From NCBI GenBank assembly GCA_021737405.1, contig JAIPEG010000001.1, positions 124,001 to 188,000 on the forward strand: DNA of 64,000 bases, given 5' to 3'. Below are positions 10,601-16,759 of the stretch, in pieces. A program made the translations under genes and the position numbers. Position 1 is the stretch's first letter, and each line of letters opens with the position of its first letter. This stretch comes from Bacteriovoracaceae bacterium. GTDB taxonomy: Bacteria; Bdellovibrionota; Bacteriovoracia; Bacteriovoracales; Bacteriovoracaceae. The notes under the pieces are model-generated. The model ran no database searches and had not been told where the DNA came from. It worked only from the letters and a program-made list of their open reading frames with translations.

Positions 10601-10747
10601 CCCAAGGATTGAGAGAACAGAGTCTTCTTTGAGCGAGGGATCAATAAAATCATCAAGATAAATATTTCGTTCCTTAACAACAGTAGTCCCATCACCACAA
10701 GAGACAAGCGACAATAATAAATAAGTAATCCAAATAAAAATATTCAT
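7622..10747 (-). CDS. Large putative lipoprotein with collagen-like and coiled-coil regions
   Basis: This 1041-residue protein begins MNIFIWITYLLLSLVSC; LVSC is a lipobox, so the mature protein should be lipidated at Cys17. The start is the ATG at 10747 with GGAGG eight bases upstream; an in-frame TTG further out contains that ribosome site and is rejected. Residues 215-350 are rich in Gly-X-Y-like runs (GGNGQDAGAGQDGADG, NGLAGGRPGVPGDGG), suggesting a collagen-like stalk. Residues 480-565 and about 700-760 look like long coiled coils. Between them, near 565-596, is a glycine-containing hydrophobic stretch (LATVIPVGQPAFGVVANTV). No catalytic domain is recognised. A surface adhesin, fibre or pore-like role is speculation from architecture. 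It is preceded by a 24-bp motif also found upstream of the gene at 13285. Confidence 0.8.
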   Translation of the reverse strand: MNIFIWITYLLLSLVSCGDGTTVVKERNIYLDDFIDPSLKEDSVLSILGPQTAKFKSKALIKRGRPLAPSDKRYLRVEVEWNKSLLNFNHQVLEKGTREIHISGKDIVFEAADRQGILEIIEGFRDISHVTIHGENLEINTSVKILGANVEIKAKRLIIGPKGELDLTPPSFETSASQFQNGLDGLKGAQLSLILKEAPIIHPREEKRIFILNGGNGQDAGAGQDGADGVSRRDLGNGIVAVWTPVCPRRGGILKSSMVTCEYKFKDGHPSPPENGKNGLAGGRPGVPGDGGSIRSNWTLPLGSYDLRAGQVGKNAGIYKGGQPGGPNPYMVVGRGIGEGIYTLSAGQDARSPGALKSNGIDGVFEKVQTQNWFNSGYFEYSLKYANDLHKQNQISHSLESIEEILGHCNEALDFEFLDNQLSYQKCQTGHKRHFNLVSNLDFYGHSATWTPNLSFETNYKLFNEEVSRSFQILFMTYWLTDKQRSLEENLSAVNSTQKQLLEEIEEESDKFNSIVKVIPEIKKKLSDVLVKEEGFREELRLLEIKITEEANNRVIDRNKVSSLKKMVKSLASLATVIPVGQPAFGVVANTVDSIVQGIGTDKPLEEFFRRLPNNLSSFKPSVFQQSKNSWNQMRERIDLSHLQNIFSLSPENSDYSNADIKLMKLKYFDDLNSFMVPIVREISRQANTSKKQQVPASEVEKEILKIKNSHPIFNEITNNLKALIATKTELNAEIVDLNSNLGIITNKIGDNFQDITRLSEQKLALSKGNDFVLKEILKQIGDRAKSRLDKYYYLLLKSYQYRMLSNYEGELDLRPSEEKILTLVKANDNGRMTPDEFISVKEIYNDQIAQMIKSIVDEANSGTLFHTQAKRGFRLSENQLVALNSGFDVYIDLKQGDISFDELTEVRINSVEVEKLEFTIEGNPGVIAEGQLTVQHTGSSYFKKANEYLAFDFGDTASKSRLKWGGTKNVLLDSLNPIRPSFSDESLLSALIESDEDRLLFARPGGLTNLKIKLKTKVDNGAKLKLKEGHILINYDYKEI

Positions 10748-10820
10748 AATATGTTCCTCCAACAAAACACTAGCAATGTGGAGAGAACCTAACGCTTAAA
10801 AGAAGTGCGATAAACCCAAA

Positions 10821-10844
10821 TTTCACTTCGATTTCATTAATGAA
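10821..10844 (-). promoter_or_regulatory. Shared 24-bp upstream motif, copy 1
   Basis: Read toward the lipoprotein gene, the sequence is TTCATTAATGAAA, two bases (TC), then GAAGTGAAA. It ends 73 bp before the ATG at 10747. A copy matching at 22 of 24 positions, in the same relative orientation and 68 bp before its gene, lies at 13193-13216. This copy is part of a perfect 16-bp palindrome (ATTTCATTAATGAAAT, 10831-10846), so it is likely a binding site for a dimeric regulator. Confidence 0.55.
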
Positions 10845-10851
10845 ATGAAAC

Positions 10852-10881
10852 AAAAAAAAGAGGCCTGTTGTTGGCCTCTTT
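10852..10881 (-). terminator. Intrinsic terminator for the 11.3-12.2 kb minus-strand genes
   Basis: On the minus strand, AAAGAGGCC (10881-10873) pairs perfectly with GGCCTCTTT (10865-10857) around a 7-nt loop and runs directly into an eight-T tract. It lies 28 nt downstream of the stop at 10909. Confidence 0.93.
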
Positions 10882-10908
10882 AAGATATTCAAAAATTTTA
10901 GTATTTAA

Positions 10909-11352
10909 CTAGAAGGGCTTAATCTCACCATCACTGGTTTGATAATCCGTAATCGGTGCTCGCGGATCAACCCAGATTTCTCCGCCACTTTCAATCATCC
11001 ACTCTGGTTTTAAATCTCTCAAGGTTTCGGTATCGATAATGCCATGATCTCTAGTATTAATATCTAGAACCCCTTGAAGTACACGACTATCACAAAAATT
11101 AAAACCTGGGTTTTCACAATCGCTTGGGATATCTAACTCTGATGATCTTCCCATATTTCTAAGCAAGTCTTTATAATCATGCTTCCTTTTGATTAGGTGA
11201 TTTAAATCTTCAATACTTTGCCAGTTTCCATTAGCATCTAGAAAACGACTTAGAGAAGTTCTCGGAGGCCCCCCCCCGCCATCAACTCCTTGTCCTTGAC
11301 CGAATGAAGGAAAACAAATAGCAAATAGAATAATATATTTTATCGCAGCCAT
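10909..11352 (-). CDS. Secreted protein of unknown function
   Basis: This 147-residue product has an N-terminal signal peptide (AAIKYIILFAICFPSFGQ) followed by a Gly/Pro-rich linker (GQGVDGGGGPP). Two cysteines sit close together (DCENPGFNFC), perhaps a disulfide. The start overlaps the end of the upstream gene by 13 nt, so translation is probably coupled. A strong terminator follows. No family is recognised; export to the periplasm or beyond is the only supported prediction. Confidence 0.65.
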   Translation of the reverse strand: MAAIKYIILFAICFPSFGQGQGVDGGGGPPRTSLSRFLDANGNWQSIEDLNHLIKRKHDYKDLLRNMGRSSELDIPSDCENPGFNFCDSRVLQGVLDINTRDHGIIDTETLRDLKPEWMIESGGEIWVDPRAPITDYQTSDGEIKPF

Positions 11353-12194
11353 TTTAAACTTTCCCCCGTCTTTTTAGGTAGTGTTATGCAAGACATATTA
11401 AAAACTCTAGTCTTCCGAAGGTTTCTATTAGCTTGATTTCTCTCACGACTAGATTTTATCTCCTCTAAAAGAAGTCTTTGATACTCTATCATTTTATATT
11501 CTATCTCTATCATTTCATCATCAGATAAGGCAACATAGTTTGTTCGCCACATATCAAAGTTTGAATTACCACCGACAGCCTTGATACGATATCGCAATAT
11601 TTCTATCTGAAAAAGTTGTAGATTTGTATCAGTGAAATAAACATCAACCTTTGAGGAATAGTAACCTTGCTCGTCTAACTCAAAATTAAATTTTTGGATT
11701 AGCTCTTTCGCTTTTTCTGTAGCCCAAGACTCATAAAGGCCTAATATTAAGGTCTCATCAATCTCAATAAAATACTCATTATCAATATCTGAGGTTTTAC
11801 AAAATCGTAAGTAGCTTAATCTGAAAACCAATTCATCAAATGTAATACCATTTGCATCATGTGTACTAATTATTATGAGTGCTTCATAAATATTCAAAAC
11901 TTTATAATCTCTACTTACCTTAGCTCCCAAGTCAAAGGCATTTTTAATAAATGTTTTTAAATCACCTGAGGTAAGATTCAGCCAAACAGATGGGTTATCA
12001 GTTCCATAAGCCCTTTTAAGAATTTTTGCTACGGTATGTTTTTTTGGCATGCGAGAGATGATGCCTTCTTGCCAGCGCCATCCTGTGGCACCGCCGATCT
12101 CGTTCATCGCATCGTTCTCTTTGGCAATTTCGAGAAGCTGATTCACGATCCCTTTCGGGCACGGATCACTTGTATATGTTTCTTGAGTCTCCAC
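11340..12194 (-). CDS. Hypothetical cytoplasmic protein, C-terminal half weakly TIGR02147/DUF4423-like
   Basis: The 284-residue protein starts at a GTG at 12194 with AAGGGA about 10 nt upstream. There is no signal peptide or membrane segment. The C-terminal half (GYYSSKVDVYF, then a Gln-rich helix, then ALSDDEMIEIEYKMIEYQRLL) resembles, by eye, the end of the TIGR02147/DUF4423 regulators common in Bdellovibrionota and Fibrobacter, which are often paired with exported proteins. The usual N-terminal helix-turn-helix is not evident, so this is a weak inference. It overlaps the secreted-protein gene downstream by 13 nt, forming a two-gene operon. Confidence 0.6.
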   Translation of the reverse strand: METQETYTSDPCPKGIVNQLLEIAKENDAMNEIGGATGWRWQEGIISRMPKKHTVAKILKRAYGTDNPSVWLNLTSGDLKTFIKNAFDLGAKVSRDYKVLNIYEALIIISTHDANGITFDELVFRLSYLRFCKTSDIDNEYFIEIDETLILGLYESWATEKAKELIQKFNFELDEQGYYSSKVDVYFTDTNLQLFQIEILRYRIKAVGGNSNFDMWRTNYVALSDDEMIEIEYKMIEYQRLLLEEIKSSRERNQANRNLRKTRVFNMSCITLPKKTGESLKWLR

Positions 12195-12333
12195 GTCTTA
12201 CGTATCCCTTCAATGATTTATAAAGGCATTTTATTGCCACCGTTTTCTGTGGGAAACAAAAGATATTTTAATTGGAAGTAAGATTTACATATTTTTCAAA
12301 TGGTAATTGATGAATTTTCATAAACTTAGTGTC

Positions 12334-12351
12334 GATCAAGAAATCTTGATC
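12334..12351. repeat. Perfect 18-bp inverted repeat
   Basis: GATCAAGA and TCTTGATC are separated by two bases, between the antitoxin gene (ends 12400) and the upstream region of the 12194 gene. There is no T-run on either side, so it looks more like an operator than a terminator. The rest of 12195-12399 holds nothing else I can name. Confidence 0.4.
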
Positions 12352-12399
12352 TTGTATTCTATATGTAAGAATCATCCGGTGGTATTTTGAAGAACTAAA

Positions 12400-12696
12400 T
12401 TATGCGGCCTCAACACTAATTTTGATTTTTAAATTGAACACTTTTTGAAGGTACTTATCGATAGTATCTGTGGATAGCTTTTTTCGGCTATTTACGAAAT
12501 CTGATACATATTGAATGGAAATCTCCGCTTTATTGGCAAAGTTTTGTAGTCCCATTGATTTTACTGTTTCTTTTAATGCTTCATCTAAAGGAAGGCCTTC
12601 CTTATTAATTAGGTTCATTATATAGATTTGAGAAAACTCTAAATCCTCAAATTGAGAAGCAACTAGTTCGTTAAAGTCTTTATGTCTATTTGCCAT
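12400..12696 (-). CDS. Antitoxin, HigA-like Xre-family helix-turn-helix
   Basis: The 98-residue protein has a C-terminal lambda-repressor-type helix-turn-helix (LQNFANKAEISIQYVSDFVN, then KKLSTDTIDKYLQKVF). The pattern matches HigA antitoxins, which bind and neutralise a RelE-type toxin and repress their own operon. The ATG at 12696 has GGTGGA five bases upstream and overlaps the toxin stop by 11 nt. The toxin-first order is the hallmark of higBA modules. The upstream promoter carries a palindrome that could be its operator. Confidence 0.87.
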   Translation of the reverse strand: MANRHKDFNELVASQFEDLEFSQIYIMNLINKEGLPLDEALKETVKSMGLQNFANKAEISIQYVSDFVNSRKKLSTDTIDKYLQKVFNLKIKISVEAA

Positions 12697-13000
12697 AGTT
12701 CCACCAATACTCTTTTGCCTTTTCTATGTCTCGCTCCTGGGTTTTCTTATCTCCACCAGCTAATAGAATTAATATCTCCTCGTGGTCTTCAGCAAAGTAC
12801 ACGCGATAACCAGGGCCGTGGGGAGTTTTGATTTCATAAATCCCATTCTTTAATGATTTAACAGATTTTTTAGCTCCACCAGAAGCGACTCTTTGTATCA
12901 GTCTAATAATTATTGCCCTGGAAAATTTATCTAATTCTCTAAACCATTCCTCAAAAGGCGCCTTACCTTGCTCTGTAACATAATATTTAACTGTTTTTAT
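12686..13000 (-). CDS. Toxin, HigB/RelE-type (Gp49-like), apparent ATA start
   Basis: Reading the minus strand from 13000 gives a 104-residue basic protein with the family's conserved features: KYYVTEQGKAPFEEWF at the N-terminus, RLIQRVASGG, then NGIYEIKTPHGPGYRVYF, and LLAGGDKKTQERDIEKAKEYW at the end. RelE/HigB toxins cleave mRNA on the ribosome. The frame is open back to a TGA at 13051, yet between that stop and the conserved N-terminus there is no ATG, GTG or TTG. An ATA at 13000 sits five bases after GGGGGAG and gives the expected length, so I infer an AUA start. Alternatively, an ATG-to-ATA mutation has silenced the toxin. The gene overlaps the antitoxin by 11 nt. Confidence 0.85.
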   Translation of the reverse strand: MKTVKYYVTEQGKAPFEEWFRELDKFSRAIIIRLIQRVASGGAKKSVKSLKNGIYEIKTPHGPGYRVYFAEDHEEILILLAGGDKKTQERDIEKAKEYWWNYGK

Positions 13001-13005
13001 GAATA

Positions 13006-13012
13006 CTCCCCC
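13006..13012 (-). promoter_or_regulatory. Ribosome binding site defining the toxin ATA start
   Basis: GGGGGAG on the minus strand lies five bases (TATTC) before ATA at 13000. It is one of the strongest Shine-Dalgarno sequences in the window and has no canonical start codon at a suitable distance in the toxin frame. Confidence 0.65.
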
Positions 13013-13043
13013 ACAAACTACACCAATGAGAGTAGTTTGTCAA
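13013..13043 (-). promoter_or_regulatory. Toxin-antitoxin promoter with overlapping palindromic operator
   Basis: On the minus strand a perfect -35 TTGACA (13043-13038) is followed after 17 bp by TAGTTT (13020-13015), a 4/6 -10. A perfect 9-bp inverted repeat, ACAAACTAC / GTAGTTTGT (13040-13032 and 13021-13013), covers the end of the -35 and all of the -10. That is the expected layout for autorepression by the antitoxin. If this promoter is used, transcription would begin only about 7-10 nt before the ATA. The remaining 13044-13192 shows nothing I recognise. Confidence 0.6.
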
Positions 13044-13192
13044 TGACCTTTAAAAGCTTAGGCTCCGTCACGGAATAAGGTTTTGTAGTATAAATTTTAG
13101 AATCCCTGGCCATCTATTTCATTTCAACACCGATATAAAGCTATCGATGGTAGTGGCCCAAAATAATTTCAAGTACTTTTAAAATTGATTCG

Positions 13193-13216
13193 TTCATTAA
13201 TGAAAAAGAAGTGAAA
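13193..13216 (+). promoter_or_regulatory. Shared 24-bp upstream motif, copy 2
   Basis: TTCATTAATGAAA, two bases (AA), then GAAGTGAAA, ending 68 bp before the ATG at 13285. It matches the copy upstream of the 10747 lipoprotein gene at 22 of 24 positions, in the same orientation relative to its gene and at nearly the same distance. The TTCATTAATGAA core is palindromic. Confidence 0.55.
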
Positions 13217-13284
13217 GGATTATTTTCTTAGAAGAATTCTTTGCATAAGTTCCCCCTCAGTTAAACGAGAGACGTAAGGAGCTT

Positions 13285-13767
13285 ATGAATATCTTAACGA
13301 CTAGTATTGCCACTCAGATAGATGACCTAGAAGTGCTTTTAACCAATAGGCTTAATTACTTTAGGCCTCAGGGTTTAGAGTTTGATTTTATCTATCAATC
13401 TAAAATAAAGAATCTTCAAGAATTGGCGATTGAAAAGCAGGCGCTTAATCGTATCATTTATGGGCTTTTCTCATTCTTCTTAAATAGTGATCAACACCTA
13501 AAAATTGAAGTTAATAATTGTGATCGTTTTCTCAATCTCTCCATAAGCAGCAAGAATCGCAGCTTCCTATCTTTAAAAAATGGATTTTCTCTCCCTTCTC
13601 CTCTGAGTCCCCACTGGAACTCTGTCTACACCCAAGTGCGGGAGTCTGGCGGCAAACTGACGTTCTCCAAATGGGCCTGTGCCGGGCCTAAGGTTAGTCT
13701 CCAGATTCCCCTCTACCTCTTAAGCGATAATTTAGGCCCTCAGATGAGGGCCTTTTTTGTGCCTTAG
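13285..13767 (+). CDS. Degenerate histidine-kinase-ATPase-like protein
   Basis: The 160-residue protein has the general shape of an HATPase_c domain without its key residues. ALNRIIYGLFSFFLNS resembles the N-box helix but lacks the Mg-binding Asn context, and no DxGxG (G1) motif is present. The end, VRESGGKLTFSKWACAGPKV then SLQIPL (about 118-143), resembles the G2 region and final strand (AHGG... G.T... LP). It is therefore probably an ATP-binding fold that no longer binds ATP, perhaps a protein-interaction module; this is inference from pattern only. AAGGAG lies just before the ATG. The final codons overlap an intrinsic terminator. Confidence 0.55.
   Translation: MNILTTSIATQIDDLEVLLTNRLNYFRPQGLEFDFIYQSKIKNLQELAIEKQALNRIIYGLFSFFLNSDQHLKIEVNNCDRFLNLSISSKNRSFLSLKNGFSLPSPLSPHWNSVYTQVRESGGKLTFSKWACAGPKVSLQIPLYLLSDNLGPQMRAFFVP
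13734..13758 (+). terminator. Intrinsic terminator overlapping the 3' coding end
   Basis: AGGCCCTCA (13734-13742) pairs perfectly with TGAGGGCCT (13745-13753), followed by a T-run to 13758. The reading frame of the gene starting at 13285 only stops at 13765-13767, so the terminator lies inside the coding sequence. Confidence 0.85.
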
Positions 13768-14537
13768 ATTTGTCGATTTTCTTGAAGCTCTTTTATTTTT
13801 GAATATTTTAAGAAAGCGGAAAGGGCATTGATGGTGCAAATGATGAGTCCGTAGCGGCCATCTAGAAAGCCCGCTTTTAGAAAGTAGTCTTTTAAGAATT
13901 TAAGAATGGGTCTTGTGATTATTTTAAAGAGGCTTGATCTCGCGCCATTTTTAAAACTGGCCTTCGCCGCAATGGTTGTGAAGCGATTGGTTTGGTTAAT
14001 ATGATCAGTAATGGAGTCGTAACTATAGTGAAGAAGGTCCCCTTTTAATAACCCTTCCTCTCCCGTTTTTAAGCGCAAAATATCGTGAGGGTTTACTCCC
14101 TCCCAGCGCGCCTGATTTTTTTTCACTAATCTCAGTTTCGTATCAGGGTACCAGCCACAATGCTTTACCCAAAAGCCGTTATAATTTGTGAGCCGATTAA
14201 AGCAGTAGCCGGCTTTTTCAAAAGTGGTATTTTTAATGGATTGAATAAGCGTTTCACTTAGGGCCTCATCAGCATCTAGACTGATGACCCAATCATGGGT
14301 TGCTTGATCAAGAGCGAAGTTTTTTTGTTCAATATGACCTTCAAAAGGATTTTGAATGAATTTAATTGGGAGTTTTTTTGAAAGGTCCTTAATAATCTCT
14401 GGAGTTTTATCTGTTGAGAAGGAATCAACCACAACGATTTCATCAACGATGTCTTTTAGGGACTCTAGGCAACGAGCGATTTTATCTTCCTCATTAAAGC
14501 AAATGATAGTGGCCGACAGTTTTACTTCACTTTTCAA
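13764..14537 (-). CDS. Family 2 glycosyltransferase, WaaE/KdtX-like
   Basis: This GT2 enzyme of about 257 residues begins with the nucleotide-sugar-binding strand SATIICFNEEDKI and has the acceptor loop VVDSFSTDKT and the metal-binding SLDADEAL. This pattern is typical of the WaaE/KdtX group that adds glucose to the LPS inner core at the cytoplasmic membrane. The start is a TTG at 14537, eight bases after GAGGA; a TTG at 14543 is too close to that site. It is divergent from a GT9 heptosyltransferase gene, consistent with LPS core assembly. Its stop codon overlaps that of the convergent gene (13767). Confidence 0.88.
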   Translation of the reverse strand: MKSEVKLSATIICFNEEDKIARCLESLKDIVDEIVVVDSFSTDKTPEIIKDLSKKLPIKFIQNPFEGHIEQKNFALDQATHDWVISLDADEALSETLIQSIKNTTFEKAGYCFNRLTNYNGFWVKHCGWYPDTKLRLVKKNQARWEGVNPHDILRLKTGEEGLLKGDLLHYSYDSITDHINQTNRFTTIAAKASFKNGARSSLFKIITRPILKFLKDYFLKAGFLDGRYGLIICTINALSAFLKYSKIKELQENRQI

Positions 14538-14571
14538 AGACAAAATCCTCGTGATTTTCTATAATTAGGTC

Positions 14572-15558
14572 ATGAAAAAAAGTATTCCTAAAACATTGCT
14601 TGTTGTCAAAAATAGAGCGCTTGGTGACTCCATCATGGGTCTCTCAACCATTCAATATCTAAAGAATACTTTGCCAGATACGACAATTATCTATGGTGTG
14701 CCTAAGTGGATCTTTCCACTTTACAAAAATTGCGGCCACAAAGTGATCGCTCTCGACTTTAAGACTTTGGGTGATTGGCTTGAATCACGAAGGGTCATAA
14801 AAAAGCACAACGTTGATACTGTTTTTGAACTCTTTCAAAGTGGCAGGACCGCTAAGTTTTTTAAGATCTGGCGTCTCTTTGGAGGTCCCCATTACAACTT
14901 TCATAATCATCACAGCAAGGAAGGCCTCGTTTTTGATCAAGGGGCCATTAAGTCTAATATTCAAAGGGACCTTGATGGCGCATGGACTTTCTTTGGCCAA
15001 GGATCAGGGCCCCCAAGCTTCTTAGACTATCCACCTGTCCTTGATATTTCTGATAAGGCTTCAAAATTACAAATTGTTATTGGCCTTGTCGCGACAAGAG
15101 AAACAAAGATGTGGCCTCTTTCGAGCTATGGACTCCTTACTCACCTCATTCAAAAGAATTTTCCTAAACACAAAATAATCATACCACTAGGACCAGGCGA
15201 TAATTTGATTGAAGAAGAGCTTAAGGGAATCATCAGTAGCAATACCGAGTTTTTAAAAGTTCCACTTGATCGCCTTCCATTAGAGCTAGCAGGCTCTAGT
15301 CTTTATGTAGGAAACGATACGGGTCTAAAGCATCTTTGTGTCTCTCTTGGGGTTTCGACCTATACCCTCTTTGGGCCCGAGCCCCCAACAGAGTGGCATC
15401 CTTATGACTCTTCCCTTCATCCTTTCTATTTCAGAGAGCCTCTAGAGTGTCGCACGAAAAGTGCCCACTATTGTGGGCTCCAGACTTGCGATTCTATGAT
15501 CTGCCTCAATACGCTAAGTCCTGAGAACCTTTCAGAAAAAATCTCTTCTCTCATTTAA
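14572..15558 (+). CDS. Family 9 glycosyltransferase (ADP-heptose:LPS heptosyltransferase family)
   Basis: The 328-residue protein has the GT9 layout: an N-terminal Rossmann half with NRALGDSIMGLSTIQYL, and a C-terminal half with VGNDTGLKHLCVSLGVSTYT and the nucleotide-binding LFGPEPPTEWHP. GT9 enzymes transfer heptose from ADP-heptose to the LPS core. A cysteine cluster near the end (ECRTKSAHYCGLQTC, MIC) is common in this family. The gene faces away from the WaaE-like gene, with 34 bp between their starts, so both may share a divergent promoter region. Sugar specificity cannot be read from sequence. Confidence 0.9.
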   Translation: MKKSIPKTLLVVKNRALGDSIMGLSTIQYLKNTLPDTTIIYGVPKWIFPLYKNCGHKVIALDFKTLGDWLESRRVIKKHNVDTVFELFQSGRTAKFFKIWRLFGGPHYNFHNHHSKEGLVFDQGAIKSNIQRDLDGAWTFFGQGSGPPSFLDYPPVLDISDKASKLQIVIGLVATRETKMWPLSSYGLLTHLIQKNFPKHKIIIPLGPGDNLIEEELKGIISSNTEFLKVPLDRLPLELAGSSLYVGNDTGLKHLCVSLGVSTYTLFGPEPPTEWHPYDSSLHPFYFREPLECRTKSAHYCGLQTCDSMICLNTLSPENLSEKISSLI

Positions 15559-15621
15559 GTCTAGGCCCAAACTCATCAAAACCTTAATATTTAACTTAAG
15601 AACTCCGATAAGGTGAGTAAG

Positions 15622-16299
15622 GTGAGAAATAAGTTATTAATGATATTCACAAGTTTGCTATTCGTATTCGGTTGCGAAACACCGAATAATGGCGGAATGG
15701 CGACCGGTGTTCCAGATGTATCTAACTTCAGTCCAGGTGTTAGAAGAAATCTGAGAAGAATGGACCTCACTCAGGCCATCGACACTGTTATGCGAGGCCC
15801 TGCGACTTGTGGATCAGAACTCGTAAGAGGGGCAAGTGATCAACTAACTTGGGAACAATTTGTTGCACAATCAAGAAGACAAGGCACTAATTTTAGTGGG
15901 CCTTTTGGTAGAGTTGAATTTTATAATAATTCTCATTTAGCACTTCCAGGAGAGCGAGGAATTACGGCAGTTGGCGCAGGAAGACACCTTGATCAAAAAA
16001 TCCTTGATATCCTTCCTCTTATTGCTATCGCTCATCAAAATAAAAGGCAGCCCGTGAGAATTTCTCACACGACTTCTGGTCGTCATAGTGCCGGAAGCCA
16101 TCACTACTCTGGTCGCGCCCTTGATATCGATCCGCATCCAGAAAGAACGAGAATGGCCGTTGCAGAAGAGATTAGAAATGTCTTGGCCAGCAGTGGACGA
16201 GGCTGTGGTTACTTTGTTTTAGTAGAAGCCACTCATATACATGTTTCCTATAAAGGCCAAGGTCGAACTGGTTGTCCGGGCTTTGCGGTGGATATATAA
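15622..16299 (+). CDS. Putative lipoprotein with M15-like (D-Ala-D-Ala carboxypeptidase-type) zinc site
   Basis: The product starts MRNKLLMIFTSLLFVFGC, a signal sequence ending in a lipobox-like VFGC (lipidation at Cys18). I chose the GTG at 15622, placed correctly after AAGGTGAG; a GTG at 15613 has no ribosome site. Near 152-172 is GRHSAGSHHYSGRALDID, matching the SxHxxGxAxD zinc motif of M15/VanY-like peptidases, and near 204 is THIHVSY with the third metal ligand. It likely cleaves or binds peptidoglycan peptides in the periplasm; the active-site glutamate or aspartate is less clear, so activity is inferred. The next gene starts 2 bp after its stop. Confidence 0.72.
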   Translation: MRNKLLMIFTSLLFVFGCETPNNGGMATGVPDVSNFSPGVRRNLRRMDLTQAIDTVMRGPATCGSELVRGASDQLTWEQFVAQSRRQGTNFSGPFGRVEFYNNSHLALPGERGITAVGAGRHLDQKILDILPLIAIAHQNKRQPVRISHTTSGRHSAGSHHYSGRALDIDPHPERTRMAVAEEIRNVLASSGRGCGYFVLVEATHIHVSYKGQGRTGCPGFAVDI

Positions 16300-16300
16300 G

Positions 16301-16759
16301 ATGAATATGACAATAAAGTTTCTCACATTCATTTTTATTCTTTGCGCCCAGGGTGCTTTTGGCTTTGACTGCAAAGAAGTGGTCGGTCGGAAGTATATGA
16401 GCCCTGGTGACTCTGACTTTCAGTATCACTATGTCTTTAAAAAAGACGGTGTGGCCGCTCTTGACGTCTATATGGTGAATCATGATCGTGATGATCACTC
16501 TAAAAAGAGTTTAGACGTTGATCATTTTGAAGGAACTTACAAAGTGGTGAAAGACACTCTTATCGTTAAGATTGAAGTAGATAAGGTTAAACACACGATC
16601 AACTTTTCCTGTAAGGATAAAGTCAAATACATGAATGTTGGAAAATTTTCGAAAAGCCTACAGGTTGGAAAAACAATTCCTGAATCTCATGCCTTTAGTA
16701 TGATTCATCTTTGGCCTGCGAATAGTTCTGTGATTCGCGCAGACCTAAGTAAGAAGTAA
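16301..16759 (+). CDS. Small exported protein of unknown function
   Basis: The 152-residue product begins MNMTIKFLTFIFILCAQGAFGF, a good signal peptide with an AFG-F cleavage site. The ATG at 16301 lies 2 bp after the upstream stop with GGTGGA eight bases before it, so the pair is probably one operon; an open frame continues further upstream but would place unrelated residues before the signal. The mature part is beta-rich with two cysteines (DCKE, SCKD), resembling lipocalin-like or copper-resistance-type small periplasmic folds, but no family is certain. Confidence 0.68.
   Translation: MNMTIKFLTFIFILCAQGAFGFDCKEVVGRKYMSPGDSDFQYHYVFKKDGVAALDVYMVNHDRDDHSKKSLDVDHFEGTYKVVKDTLIVKIEVDKVKHTINFSCKDKVKYMNVGKFSKSLQVGKTIPESHAFSMIHLWPANSSVIRADLSKK

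Noticed and set aside
12334-12351. 18-bp inverted repeat as an antitoxin terminator
   Set aside because: There is no T-run on the minus strand after it; kept only as a repeat.
16172-16498. Open minus-strand frame across two small plus-strand genes
   Set aside because: It is antisense to two genes with signal peptides and good starts; the predicted protein has no recognisable features.
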